Source of the DNA: Saccharomonospora marina XMU15
GTDB taxonomy: Bacteria > Actinomycetota > Actinomycetes > Mycobacteriales > Pseudonocardiaceae
Direction: 5' to 3'
Assembly (NCBI RefSeq): GCF_000244955.1
Contig: NZ_CM001439.1
Coordinates: 1,764,628 to 1,828,627 of the forward strand
Length of the DNA: 64,000 nucleotides
In this document: piece by piece, positions 53,148 through 61,922 of the stretch
How positions within the stretch are numbered: the stretch's first letter is position 1
Layout of the letters: every line of letters starts with the position of its first letter
Made by a program: the position numbers and the translations under genes
The notes under the pieces: model-generated
What the model was told of the DNA's origin: nothing
The model's database searches: none
Seen by the model: the letters and a program-made list of their open reading frames with translations, nothing else

Positions 53148-54028
53148 AGCCCGCTCCGTTCGAGTTCGCCCGCCCCACCACGCTGGCGCGGGCGCTGGAG
53201 CTACTGGCGACCCACCCCGACGCGAAGGTTCTCGCGGGTGGCCAGAGCCTGATCCCGTTGCTGTCCATGCGACTGGCCTCCCCCGGGATGCTCGTCGACA
53301 TCAACGCCATCGCCGAGCTGTCCCGGATCACCTGGGACAGCTCGGGGGTGCGCGTCGGCGCGGTGGCAAGGCACGCCGACGTCGAGGCGCACCCGCAGGC
53401 CCGGCGTGTGCAGCCGCTGCTGTCCAAGGCGCTGCGGCTGGTCGCGCATCCGGCCATCCGCAACAGAGGCACCACGGTGGGTTCCATCGTGCACGCCGAC
53501 GCGGCGGCCGAGATGCCGACGGTGTTGCGGCTGCTCGACGGGCACGTCACGGCCGCGTCCACACGCGGCACTCGCACGATCGCCGCCGACGAGCTGTTCA
53601 TCGGTCCGCTGGAGTCCACCGTGCGCAAGGACGAGCTTGTCACCGACGCGTTCTTCCCCGCGTTGGGCCTGCGGTGCGGCGTCGGTTGTGACGAGATCGC
53701 CCGCAGGCACGGCGACTACGCAATGTGCGGTGCGGCCGCCGTCGTCTGCTCGGCACCGGACGGCCGGGTGACGTCGGTGCGTGCGGGCTACTTCTCGGTG
53801 TGCGAGGTGCCGACCGTGGTCGACCTGTCGGAGGTGTTCGCCTCTGGTGAGCTGACCGAGGGCGCACTGACCGACGCTGCCGAACTCGCGGCGGCCTCGC
53901 TCGACCCGGTGGACGACATCCACGGCAGCGCCGAGTACCGCGGCCTGCTCGCCCGCGTGCTCACCCGCCGCGTGGTGCGCGCCGCATACGACGATTCCCG
54001 TACCAGGCAGGCGGAGGTGATCGGGTGA
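53144..54028 (+). CDS. Mo-hydroxylase FAD subunit, second copy
   Basis: A 294-aa CoxM/XdhB-type subunit with FAD loops AGGQSLIP and TTVGSIVHADAAAEMP. GTG start overlaps the permease stop. The gene order FAD, Fe-S, Mo differs from the first cluster, where it is Fe-S, Mo, FAD, so the two clusters are not a recent duplication. Confidence 0.92.
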   Translation: MKPAPFEFARPTTLARALELLATHPDAKVLAGGQSLIPLLSMRLASPGMLVDINAIAELSRITWDSSGVRVGAVARHADVEAHPQARRVQPLLSKALRLVAHPAIRNRGTTVGSIVHADAAAEMPTVLRLLDGHVTAASTRGTRTIAADELFIGPLESTVRKDELVTDAFFPALGLRCGVGCDEIARRHGDYAMCGAAAVVCSAPDGRVTSVRAGYFSVCEVPTVVDLSEVFASGELTEGALTDAAELAAASLDPVDDIHGSAEYRGLLARVLTRRVVRAAYDDSRTRQAEVIG

Positions 54029-54534
54029 GCGAGCAGACCCACGACATCTCGTTGCACGTCAACGGAGTCCTGCGGCGGGCGTCCGTGCCCGCGCGGCGGC
54101 TGCTCAGCGATGTCCTGCGGCACGACCTGCGGCTGACCGGTACGCACGTCGGATGCGAGCACGGGGTCTGCGGTGCCTGCACCGTGCTCGTCGACGGCAG
54201 GCCGATGCGATCGTGCCTGTTGCTCGCGGTCTCCGCGCAGGACTACCGGATCACCACCGTGGAGGGGCTGAGCGAGCCGGACGGCTCACTCGGCCCGGTG
54301 CAGCGAGCGTTCAAGGAATGCCACGGGCTGCAGTGCGGATTCTGCACCCCGGGGTTTCTCACCACGATCACGGCGGGGCTGGCGGACAATCCGCGCCCGA
54401 CGACGGAGGAGGCCAGGGAGATGATCGCCGGAAACCTCTGCCGCTGTACCGGCTACCACAACATCGTCGCCGCGGTGTGCCGGGCCGCCGAGTTGGCGGA
54501 GGGCACCGGCGACGGGACCGAGGAGCCGAAGTGA
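54025..54534 (+). CDS. Mo-hydroxylase [2Fe-2S] subunit, second copy
   Basis: A 169-aa subunit with both clusters complete: Cys 44, 49, 52, 64 (VGCEHGVCGACTV) and 104, 107, 139, 141 ([15 protein letters not shown]). Overlaps both neighbours by GTGA. Passes electrons from the molybdenum site to FAD. Confidence 0.93.
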   Translation: MSEQTHDISLHVNGVLRRASVPARRLLSDVLRHDLRLTGTHVGCEHGVCGACTVLVDGRPMRSCLLLAVSAQDYRITTVEGLSEPDGSLGPVQRAFKECHGLQCGFCTPGFLTTITAGLADNPRPTTEEAREMIAGNLCRCTGYHNIVAAVCRAAELAEGTGDGTEEPK

Positions 54535-56921
54535 CCACGCGGATGATGGGGGAGAAGGTCCGCAGGGTCGAGGACGACCGGCTGGTCACGGGCAACGGGC
54601 AGTACGTCGACGACCTGCTTCCCGGCGCGCTGGAAGCGGCGGTGCTGCGCAGCCCGCACGCGCATGCGCGGATCGTCGACATCGACGTCGATCCGGTACT
54701 GGACATCGACGGCGTGTTCGCGGTCTACACCTACGACGATCTGACCGGGCCGATGGCGCAACCGCTGCCGGTGCTCATTCCACACCCGACACTCACCCAG
54801 GGCCGCGCCCAGTACGCGCTGGCCAAGGACGAGGTGAACCATGTCGGCGAGGCGATCGCCTTCGTGGTGGCCCGCGACCGCTACATAGCGGAGGACGCCG
54901 TTTCGCGGATCAAGGTCAGCTACGAGCCGCTGCCGCCGGTGGTCGGGGTGGAGGCGGCGCGCGCCGCCGAGCACCTGGTGCATCCGGACGTGCCGGGCAA
55001 CGTGGCGGCCAGGATGGAGCAGTCGGTGGGCGACGCCGACGCGGCGATCGATGCGGCCCCGCACCGGCTCACGCTCGAACTCGACATCGAGCGCAGCGCG
55101 TCGATGCCGCTGGAAGGCCGCGGCACGGTGGCCAGATGGGACACCGATGCGCGCAGGCTCCAGGTGTGGAGCTCGACGCAGACCTCCACCGGGGTGCGCG
55201 CGGCGGTCGCGGCGAAGCTGGGCCTCGATCTGGCGCAGGTGGACGTGATCACCCCCGACGTCGGCGGCGGGTTCGGCGTGAAGATCCTGCACCCCTGGCC
55301 GGAGGAACTACTGGTGCCGATGGCCGCGATGGCGCTGGGGCGGCCGGTGAAGTTCACCGAGGACCGCCGCGAGCACTTCATCTCCTCGGCGCACGAGCGT
55401 GGCCAGCACCATGAGGTCGAGGTCGGCTTCGACGACGAGGGCAGGTTGCGGGGACTGTCCGTGCGGTTCTGGCACGATCACGGCGCCTACACGCCGTACG
55501 GTCTGATCGTTCCCATCATCACGTCCACCCAACTGCTGGGACCGTACAAACCGCACAACTATCGCGTGGTCTTCGAAAGCCTATACACCAACACGGTCGT
55601 CGTGACGCCGTACCGCGGAGCGGGCAGGCCGCAGGGGGTGTATGTGATGGAGCGGACGATGGACGCGATCGCGGCGCATCTCGGCAAGGACCGCGCCGAG
55701 GTGCGCGCCGCCAACTTCATCCAGCCGGACGAGTTCCCCTACGACCACGGACTGACCTTTCAGGACGGGCGGCCGCTGCGATACGACTCCGGTGACTTTC
55801 CCGCTTCGCTGGAGAAGCTGAAGAAGCTCATCGGCTGGGACGACTTCGAAACCATGCGAGACGAGCTGCGCGCGCGGGGGCGCAGGGTCGGCATCGGGCT
55901 CGCCTGCTACGTCGAGGGCACGGGTGTTGGGCCGTACGAGGGCGCGCACATCCAGGTCGAGACGTCGGGCAAGGTCAAGGTCGCTATTGGACTGACCTCG
56001 CAGGGGCAGGGACACCACACCGCGTTCGCGCAGGTGGTGGCCGACGAGCTGGGGGTGCCGTTCGAGAACGTGGAGGTCGTCACCGGTGACACCCGCCGGA
56101 TGCCCTACGCGGTGGGAACCTTCGCCTCTCGCGCCGCGGTGATGAGCGGCACGGCGGCCGCGCTGGCGGCACGCAAGGTCAAGGACAAGGCGTTGCGCAT
56201 CGCGGCCGAGGCGCTGGAGGCGTCGGTCGACGACCTCGAACTCGTCGACGGTGAGGTGCGGGTGAAGGGCGCGCCGGATTCGCGGATGGAGCTCGGCACG
56301 GTGGCCGTGCTGTCCAACCCGTTGCGGTACGCCTTCGACGAGGCGTCCAAGGCGGCGACGCAGTTCTCCGTCGGCAACGCCGACCGGCCGCCGATCGCCG
56401 AGAACGAACAGCCCGGTCTGGAGGGCGCCGAGTTCTACTCGCCACAACAGTCCACGTTCGCCAACGGCATGCACGCCGCGATCGTGGAGACCGACCCCGA
56501 CACCGCCGAGATCCGCATCCTGCGATACGCGGTGGTGCACGACTGCGGCACGCTGATCAACCCGATGATCGTGGAGGGGCAGATCCACGGCGGTGTCGCG
56601 CAGGGCGTCGGCGGCGCGCTGTACGAGCGGATGGCCTACGACTCGTCGGGGCAGTTGCTCAACGCGTCGTTCATGGACTTCTTGATGCCGTTCGTCACCG
56701 AGGTCCCGGAGTCCATCGACATCGACCACCTGGAAACCCCCTCGCCGCTCAACCCGCTCGGCATCAAGGGTGCGGGCGAGGCGGGGGTGATCCCGTGCTC
56801 GGCGGTGTTCGCCTCCGCGATCGAGGACGCCGAGGGGCTGCCGATCACCTCGATGCCCATCTCCCCTTCGGAGCTGTTTCACCTTCGGCTCCGTCACCAG
56901 GAAGGACGCACTACCTCATGA
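54531..56921 (+). CDS. Mo-hydroxylase large subunit, second copy (candidate uracil/thymine dehydrogenase)
   Basis: A 796-aa xanthine-oxidase-family subunit (DVGGGFGVK, active-site loop PYRGAGR, Glu in IKGAGEAG). Form II, so not CO dehydrogenase. It sits between a uracil-type permease and a barbiturase, and uracil/thymine dehydrogenase, which makes barbiturate, is known to be a molybdenum-type hydroxylase in Rhodococcus and related organisms. Assignment to uracil oxidation is therefore inferred from context. Xanthine dehydrogenase is the alternative. Confidence 0.85.
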   Translation: MTTRMMGEKVRRVEDDRLVTGNGQYVDDLLPGALEAAVLRSPHAHARIVDIDVDPVLDIDGVFAVYTYDDLTGPMAQPLPVLIPHPTLTQGRAQYALAKDEVNHVGEAIAFVVARDRYIAEDAVSRIKVSYEPLPPVVGVEAARAAEHLVHPDVPGNVAARMEQSVGDADAAIDAAPHRLTLELDIERSASMPLEGRGTVARWDTDARRLQVWSSTQTSTGVRAAVAAKLGLDLAQVDVITPDVGGGFGVKILHPWPEELLVPMAAMALGRPVKFTEDRREHFISSAHERGQHHEVEVGFDDEGRLRGLSVRFWHDHGAYTPYGLIVPIITSTQLLGPYKPHNYRVVFESLYTNTVVVTPYRGAGRPQGVYVMERTMDAIAAHLGKDRAEVRAANFIQPDEFPYDHGLTFQDGRPLRYDSGDFPASLEKLKKLIGWDDFETMRDELRARGRRVGIGLACYVEGTGVGPYEGAHIQVETSGKVKVAIGLTSQGQGHHTAFAQVVADELGVPFENVEVVTGDTRRMPYAVGTFASRAAVMSGTAAALAARKVKDKALRIAAEALEASVDDLELVDGEVRVKGAPDSRMELGTVAVLSNPLRYAFDEASKAATQFSVGNADRPPIAENEQPGLEGAEFYSPQQSTFANGMHAAIVETDPDTAEIRILRYAVVHDCGTLINPMIVEGQIHGGVAQGVGGALYERMAYDSSGQLLNASFMDFLMPFVTEVPESIDIDHLETPSPLNPLGIKGAGEAGVIPCSAVFASAIEDAEGLPITSMPISPSELFHLRLRHQEGRTTS

Positions 56922-57553
56922 GAATCGCCGGACAGGCCACCCTGAACGCCCCGGTCGAGCAGGTCTGGGACGCGTTGCTGGACCCGGCGGTGCTGGTCCG
57001 TACCATTCCCGGCTGTGAGCGGCTGGAAACGACGGGGGAGAACTCCTACTCGATGACCGTCACGGCCGGTGTCGCTTCGATCAAGGGAACCTACGCGGGC
57101 ACGTGCAGCCTGCGTGATCTGGACCCGCACCGGTCGCTGGTGTTGTCGGCCCAGGGAACGGGTGCTCCGGGAACGATCAGCGCGGACGTCAAGGTGGCTT
57201 TCGCTGACAACTCCGACGGAACCACCCTGCTGTCCTACGACGCCGACGCCGTGGTCGGCGGGATGATCGGCGGCGTGGGACAGCGGATGCTGACCTCGGT
57301 CAGCAAGCGGTTGGCCGGTGAGTTCTTCAACGCCGTGGACGGTGTGCTGGCGGGCGCGGTGCCTGGCGGCCAGGCGGAGGCAGCCGTCGAGCCGGTAAAG
57401 CCGACTCCCCCGGGCGCCGCGGTGTTCACCGCACCCGCACCCGCAGCAGCGAGGGAGTCGGAGCCGTTCCTGAAAGGTGTGGCACTGGGTGCTGGGCTGG
57501 TGTTGCTCGGGGTGTTGGCGGGCTCGTTGGCGGGCAGGCGCTGCCGGGGGTAG
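56918..57553 (+). CDS. CoxG-like SRPBCC protein with C-terminal anchor, second copy
   Basis: A 211-aa protein with an SRPBCC domain (LNAPVEQVWDALLDPAVLVRT without the break), Pro/Ala linker and C-terminal hydrophobic helix (GVALGAGLVLLGVLAGSLAG). ATG overlaps the large-subunit stop. Likely tethers the hydroxylase to the membrane, as its counterpart at 43635 would. A strong hairpin follows. Confidence 0.85.
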   Translation: MRIAGQATLNAPVEQVWDALLDPAVLVRTIPGCERLETTGENSYSMTVTAGVASIKGTYAGTCSLRDLDPHRSLVLSAQGTGAPGTISADVKVAFADNSDGTTLLSYDADAVVGGMIGGVGQRMLTSVSKRLAGEFFNAVDGVLAGAVPGGQAEAAVEPVKPTPPGAAVFTAPAPAAARESEPFLKGVALGAGLVLLGVLAGSLAGRRCRG

Positions 57554-57573
57554 CACTCACCGACTCCAGGCTC

Positions 57574-57608
57574 GCGCCGCCGCCGGCATCATGGTCCGGC
57601 GGCGGCGC
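57574..57608 (+). terminator. Strong GC hairpin terminator
   Basis: GCGCCGCCGCCGG (57574-57586), nine-base loop, CCGGCGGCGGCGC (57596-57608): a perfect 13-bp all-GC stem 20 bases after the CoxG-like stop. It should end the permease-hydroxylase transcript, so hyuAB needs its own promoter. Confidence 0.85.
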
Positions 57609-57666
57609 GGGCCGTTTCGGGCCCTGTCACGGGCGGCGACGGGTGGGTTGCCTCGGCGGGACGGAC

Positions 57667-57710
57667 ACCACGAAATCTGGCAGGGTATGCCAATGATCTG
57701 CCCTCGTGGT
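57667..57710 (+). promoter_or_regulatory. Inverted-repeat element before hyuA, with shared 11-mer
   Basis: ACCACGA (57667-57673) and TCGTGGT (57704-57710) are complementary, and inside them GGCAG and CTGCC also pair. The enclosed TGCCAATGATC (57688-57698) recurs exactly at 61882-61892 before the carbamate kinase gene. This may be a regulator-binding site or RNA structure; it ends 50 bases upstream of the hyuA ATG. Confidence 0.5.
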
Positions 57711-57760
57711 GGGAGATAGTGCCATAGTCGGAGGTGGCTGGGCAGGTTTGAATCTGCTGC

Positions 57761-59884
57761 ATGAGTGAGCAGCGCCGCATCCGTATCGGGATGGATACCG
57801 GGGGCACCTTCACCGACGTCGTCGCCTTCGACGAGGCGACCGGTGAGTTGACCGTCACCAAGACACCGTCCACACCGGACAACCCTGCCGACGGTTTCAT
57901 GACGGGCATCGAGAAGGTGCTGGCCGTGCTGGGTGGTTTCGAAGGCACGGACGGCCCGGATCGGGGCGCCGCCATCAGTGCGGTCAGCCACGGCACCACG
58001 GTTGCCACCAACCAACTGCTCGAAGGCAAGGTCGACAGGCTCGGCTTCATCACCACCGAGGGCTACGAGGCGGTACTGGAGATCGCCAGGCAGAGCGTGC
58101 CGGACGGCTACGGCAACTCCTACTTCTGGGTCAAGCCGGACCGGATCGTCCCGCGTCACCTGGTGCGCTCGGTGCAGGGCAGGCTCGACCACACCGGCGC
58201 GGAAATCCGGCCCTTCGACGAGGCCGCGGCTCGCGAGGTCGCTCGCTGGTTCCGGCAGAAGGGAATCGAGGCGATCGGCGTGTGCTTCCTGCACGCCTAC
58301 GCCAACCCCGCACACGAGGAGCTGATGCGGGCCGTGCTCGCCGAGGAACACCCCGACGCGGTGGTGTCGGTGTCGTCGCAGGTGCTGCGGGAGTACCGCG
58401 AATACGAGCGGTCGATGACCACGCTCGTGGACGCGGCGGTGAAGCCGAAGCTGTCCCGTTACGTCAACAACATCAAGACCAGGCTGGACGCCTACGCCAC
58501 CTCCGAGGGCAAGGCCGGTCCGCCGCTGTACGTGATGAAGTCCAACGGTGGCGTGCTCAGCGCCGACGAGGTGGTGCACCAGCCGATCACCACCGTGTTG
58601 TCCGGTCCCGCCGCGGGTGCGCTCGGTGCGGCGCTCATCGCGCAGACGGCCGGCTTCCACAAGGTCGTCACCTGCGACGGCGGCGGCACCTCCACCGATG
58701 TCTCGGTCGTCATCGACGGTGAACCGACCCTGACCACCGAGGGCAGCGTGGGGGCCTACCCCTGCAAGATCCCGATGATCGACGTCGCGACGGTCGGCGC
58801 GGGTGGCGGTTCGATCGCCTGGCTCGCCCCGGAAGGCAACCTCAAGGTCGGCCCACACTCGGCGGGGGCCGATCCCGGGCCGCTGTGCTACCTCAAGGGC
58901 GGCACCGACGTCACCGTCACCGATGCCCACGTGGTGCTCGGTCGCATCCCCGCGCACCTGCTCGGCGGTGAGATCCCGCTCGACGTCGAGGCCGCACGCA
59001 ACGGGCTGCGGACGCTGGCGGGCAAGCTGGGACTCACGGTGGAGCAGTGCGCCACCGGGGTGTTGGAGATCTCGGCCTGGAACCAGGCCAACGCGCTGCG
59101 GCAGATCACCGTCAAACGCGGGCTCGACGTGCGCGACTTCACCCTCACCACGTTCGGCGGCTCGGGTTCGCTGCTGCTGTGCAGGCTCGTCGACATCCTG
59201 AACCTGCCCGCGGTGCTCGTTCCGCCCAACCCCGGCAACGTCTCGGCTTTCGGCCTGCTCACCGTGGACGTGAAGAACGACTACGTGCGAACCCACGTGT
59301 GCCTGCAAGAAGCGCTCACCCCACAGGCACTGTCCACAGCGTACACCGAACTCACCGAGCAGGCACGGGCGGCGCTGCTGAAGGAAGGCTTCGCCGAGTC
59401 CGAGCACCAGTTCGTGCGCACCGCCGACGTCCGCTACTTCGGGCAGGCCTTCGAGGTCCGGGTACCCGTGCCGGAAGGGCCGGTCGACGAGGCGCTGATC
59501 GAGGAGGTGGCCCGCCGCTTCCACGTCGAGCACCGCGCGCTGTACGGCTACGACTTCGCCGCCGACGACAGCCAGCAGGTCGAGTGGGTCAACCTGCGGG
59601 TCGCCGGGATCGGCGCCATCCGGCGGCCACGGTTGGTGGCACACGAGATCGCCGCCGACCTCGGCGCTGCTGAGGAACGTTCCCGCCGAGGAGTGTGCTT
59701 CGACGCCGAGCAGGGCTACCTCGACACGCCGGTCTACTGGCGGCCGGACCTGCGGCCGGGCCAGGTCGTCGCAGGCCCCGCGATCGTGGAGGAGTTCGGC
59801 GCCACGGTGCCGCTGCACCCAGGCTTCACCGCACGCATCGACCAGTACCTCAACATCATCGTGACCCGGGAGGGGCAGGCATGA
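57761..59884 (+). CDS. hyuA: Hydantoinase/oxoprolinase subunit A (HyuA)
   Basis: A 707-aa actin-fold ATPase subunit (GMDTGGTFTDVVAFDE N-terminal phosphate loop; CDGGGTSTDVSV; VGAGGGSIAW). HyuA/HyuB enzymes use ATP to open cyclic amides (N-methylhydantoin, oxoproline) or to carboxylate ketones. Context suggests a ureide or cyclic imide of the pyrimidine pathway, but the exact reaction is unknown. The ATG follows CTGCTGC; the ribosome-binding site is weak. The stop overlaps hyuB (ATGA). Confidence 0.9.
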   Translation: MSEQRRIRIGMDTGGTFTDVVAFDEATGELTVTKTPSTPDNPADGFMTGIEKVLAVLGGFEGTDGPDRGAAISAVSHGTTVATNQLLEGKVDRLGFITTEGYEAVLEIARQSVPDGYGNSYFWVKPDRIVPRHLVRSVQGRLDHTGAEIRPFDEAAAREVARWFRQKGIEAIGVCFLHAYANPAHEELMRAVLAEEHPDAVVSVSSQVLREYREYERSMTTLVDAAVKPKLSRYVNNIKTRLDAYATSEGKAGPPLYVMKSNGGVLSADEVVHQPITTVLSGPAAGALGAALIAQTAGFHKVVTCDGGGTSTDVSVVIDGEPTLTTEGSVGAYPCKIPMIDVATVGAGGGSIAWLAPEGNLKVGPHSAGADPGPLCYLKGGTDVTVTDAHVVLGRIPAHLLGGEIPLDVEAARNGLRTLAGKLGLTVEQCATGVLEISAWNQANALRQITVKRGLDVRDFTLTTFGGSGSLLLCRLVDILNLPAVLVPPNPGNVSAFGLLTVDVKNDYVRTHVCLQEALTPQALSTAYTELTEQARAALLKEGFAESEHQFVRTADVRYFGQAFEVRVPVPEGPVDEALIEEVARRFHVEHRALYGYDFAADDSQQVEWVNLRVAGIGAIRRPRLVAHEIAADLGAAEERSRRGVCFDAEQGYLDTPVYWRPDLRPGQVVAGPAIVEEFGATVPLHPGFTARIDQYLNIIVTREGQA

Positions 59885-61824
59885 ACACCACCACCGACAG
59901 CCGCAGAGCACCGACCCGGTTCCCGTTCGACACCCTGACGGCGGACGCGGGCGCGAGCGCCGACCCGGTGCTGGTCGAGATCGTGCAGGGCAGCCTCGCC
60001 TCGGTGGAGATGGAGGTGGAGACCGCCATCGCACGGACCTCACGCAGCCCCATGATCCGCGACGCGCACGACTTCCGGGCAGGTATCCACGACCGGCTGC
60101 TGCGCAAGCTGACCGGGCGCTCCTACAGCGCGTTGGTGCATCCGGTGGTGCGCGACTTTCCGCTGGAGCAGATGAAGCCGGGCGACGTGTTCTTCCACAA
60201 CGACGTCTACCGCTCCGAGGGCGGGATCGGCCACCTGCCCGACCTGTGTGTGACAGTGCCCGTCTTCCACGACAGTGGTCGCGGGCCGCAGGTGGTGGCG
60301 TTCGTGCAGGCGTTCGGCCATCACGACGACATCGGTGGGGCGGTGCCCGGCTCGATGCCCAGCCAGGCCACCAGCGTGTTCGAGGAAGGCCTGATGGTGC
60401 CGCCGATCCGGTTGTGGGAGCAGGGCGAACCCAACCGCGCGGCGCTTTCCATCATGACGAGGAACTCGCGCATGCCCGAGTCGCTGGCGGCCGACCTCGA
60501 CGCCGAGTGCGCGGCCTGCCTGATGGGGGCGCGCAGGCTCGGCGAGCTGTTCGACCGCTACGGCCGCGACACCGTCGAGGCCTGCTTCGACGCCGTCATC
60601 GACCGCACCACCCAGACCTACCGGCGAGAGATCCTGTCGAAGATCCCGGTCGGCTCGTGGGTGTGGGAGGACTACGCCGAGCACGACGGCGTGGAGGAGC
60701 CCAAGCTGCACCGGCAGCGGATCACGCTGACCAGGACCGCGCCCGACGACCCGGACGGGGAGCGGCTCGTCATCGACTTCGCGGGCACCTCCCCGCAGGC
60801 GAAGGGCCCGATCAACCACTGCGGCGACTACTCCGACGGGGTGTTTCTGAAGAAGTGGCTCGCCCCGATCCTGCGCAACCTGGCCGACACCCCGGAGCGG
60901 ATGGCCGAACTGGACGTCAACGAAGGCATCGTGCCGCTGATCGAGATGCGGTTCCCGCCGCCGGGAACGCTGCTGACGCCGGTGTTCCCTGCGCCGACCA
61001 ACGCGCGAACGTTCGTCATCCTGCGGTTGCTCGGTGTGCTGGCCGGGGTGGTCGCCAAGGCGGTGGACGGCGACATGCCCGCCGACCAGGAGACGATCCG
61101 ATACACCGGCGTGTACGGGCAGGACCGTGAGGGGCGGCCCTACCTGATGCGGGAGGTGCTGGGCGGCGGCTCGGGCGGCAGGCCCTACGCCGACGGTGAG
61201 GACACCATCCACGTCGTTCCGGATTCCCGGAACCTGCCGACGGAGTTCACCGAGTCGCGTTTCCCGTTCCTGGTGGAAAAGCTGTCACTGGCGGTCGACT
61301 CGGGCGGCGCGGGGAAGTTCCGTGGCGGGCTGGGTTACGAAAAGCACATCCGGATGCTGCGTGATGCGCACTTCATGTCGATCGCCGACCGGTCCATTCT
61401 GTCCTGTTGGGGTGTCAAGGGAGGCAAGGCGGGAAGGCCGTTCGAGGTGACCATCGATCCGGGCGGGCCGAACGAGCGGCAGGTGGACGCGCTGGCCGAC
61501 GCCGAACCGGTGCGAGCCGGCGAGGTGATCCGGATACGCACGACGGGTGGCGGGGGCTGGGGTGACCCGCTGCAGCGCGATCCCGAACTCGTCGTCCGCG
61601 ATGTGGTGTGGCGCAAGGTTTCCTGGGCTGCCGCACTGTCGGACTACGGGGTTGTGCTGACCGGATCGCTGGAGGACGACACGGTGGGCTACGACGAACT
61701 GGCCACCCGGCGCCACCGTGACCGGATGCGTGAGCACACCGAAGAGTCGGCGTTCTTCGACCGGGGACCCGGCTACGCGCGACTCAGCGGCGGGCAAACC
61801 ACCGCCGATGTCGACCGGATCTGA
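59881..61824 (+). CDS. hyuB: Hydantoinase/oxoprolinase subunit B (HyuB)
   Basis: A 647-aa beta subunit with FHNDVYRSEGGIGHLPDL near residue 105, a metal-site region, and the C-terminal TTGGGGWGDP of the family. Forms a complex with HyuA. Translation is coupled to hyuA through ATGA. Substrate unknown, as for HyuA. Confidence 0.9.
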   Translation: MNTTTDSRRAPTRFPFDTLTADAGASADPVLVEIVQGSLASVEMEVETAIARTSRSPMIRDAHDFRAGIHDRLLRKLTGRSYSALVHPVVRDFPLEQMKPGDVFFHNDVYRSEGGIGHLPDLCVTVPVFHDSGRGPQVVAFVQAFGHHDDIGGAVPGSMPSQATSVFEEGLMVPPIRLWEQGEPNRAALSIMTRNSRMPESLAADLDAECAACLMGARRLGELFDRYGRDTVEACFDAVIDRTTQTYRREILSKIPVGSWVWEDYAEHDGVEEPKLHRQRITLTRTAPDDPDGERLVIDFAGTSPQAKGPINHCGDYSDGVFLKKWLAPILRNLADTPERMAELDVNEGIVPLIEMRFPPPGTLLTPVFPAPTNARTFVILRLLGVLAGVVAKAVDGDMPADQETIRYTGVYGQDREGRPYLMREVLGGGSGGRPYADGEDTIHVVPDSRNLPTEFTESRFPFLVEKLSLAVDSGGAGKFRGGLGYEKHIRMLRDAHFMSIADRSILSCWGVKGGKAGRPFEVTIDPGGPNERQVDALADAEPVRAGEVIRIRTTGGGGWGDPLQRDPELVVRDVVWRKVSWAAALSDYGVVLTGSLEDDTVGYDELATRRHRDRMREHTEESAFFDRGPGYARLSGGQTTADVDRI

Positions 61825-61881
61825 CGGGGCCGGCCTCGATGGCAGCTTCTGTCGGATGTCGCCGGGTTCACTGTGCGAACT

Positions 61882-61892
61882 TGCCAATGATC
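61882..61892. promoter_or_regulatory. TGCCAATGATC motif before carbamate kinase gene
   Basis: An exact copy of the 11-mer at 57688-57698, here 31 bases upstream of the carbamate kinase ATG. Its recurrence at two transcription-unit starts of one locus suggests a common regulatory site, but chance cannot be excluded. Confidence 0.4.
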
Positions 61893-61922
61893 GAGGGCGA
61901 CGGCGGCCCTAGTGTCGAAGCC

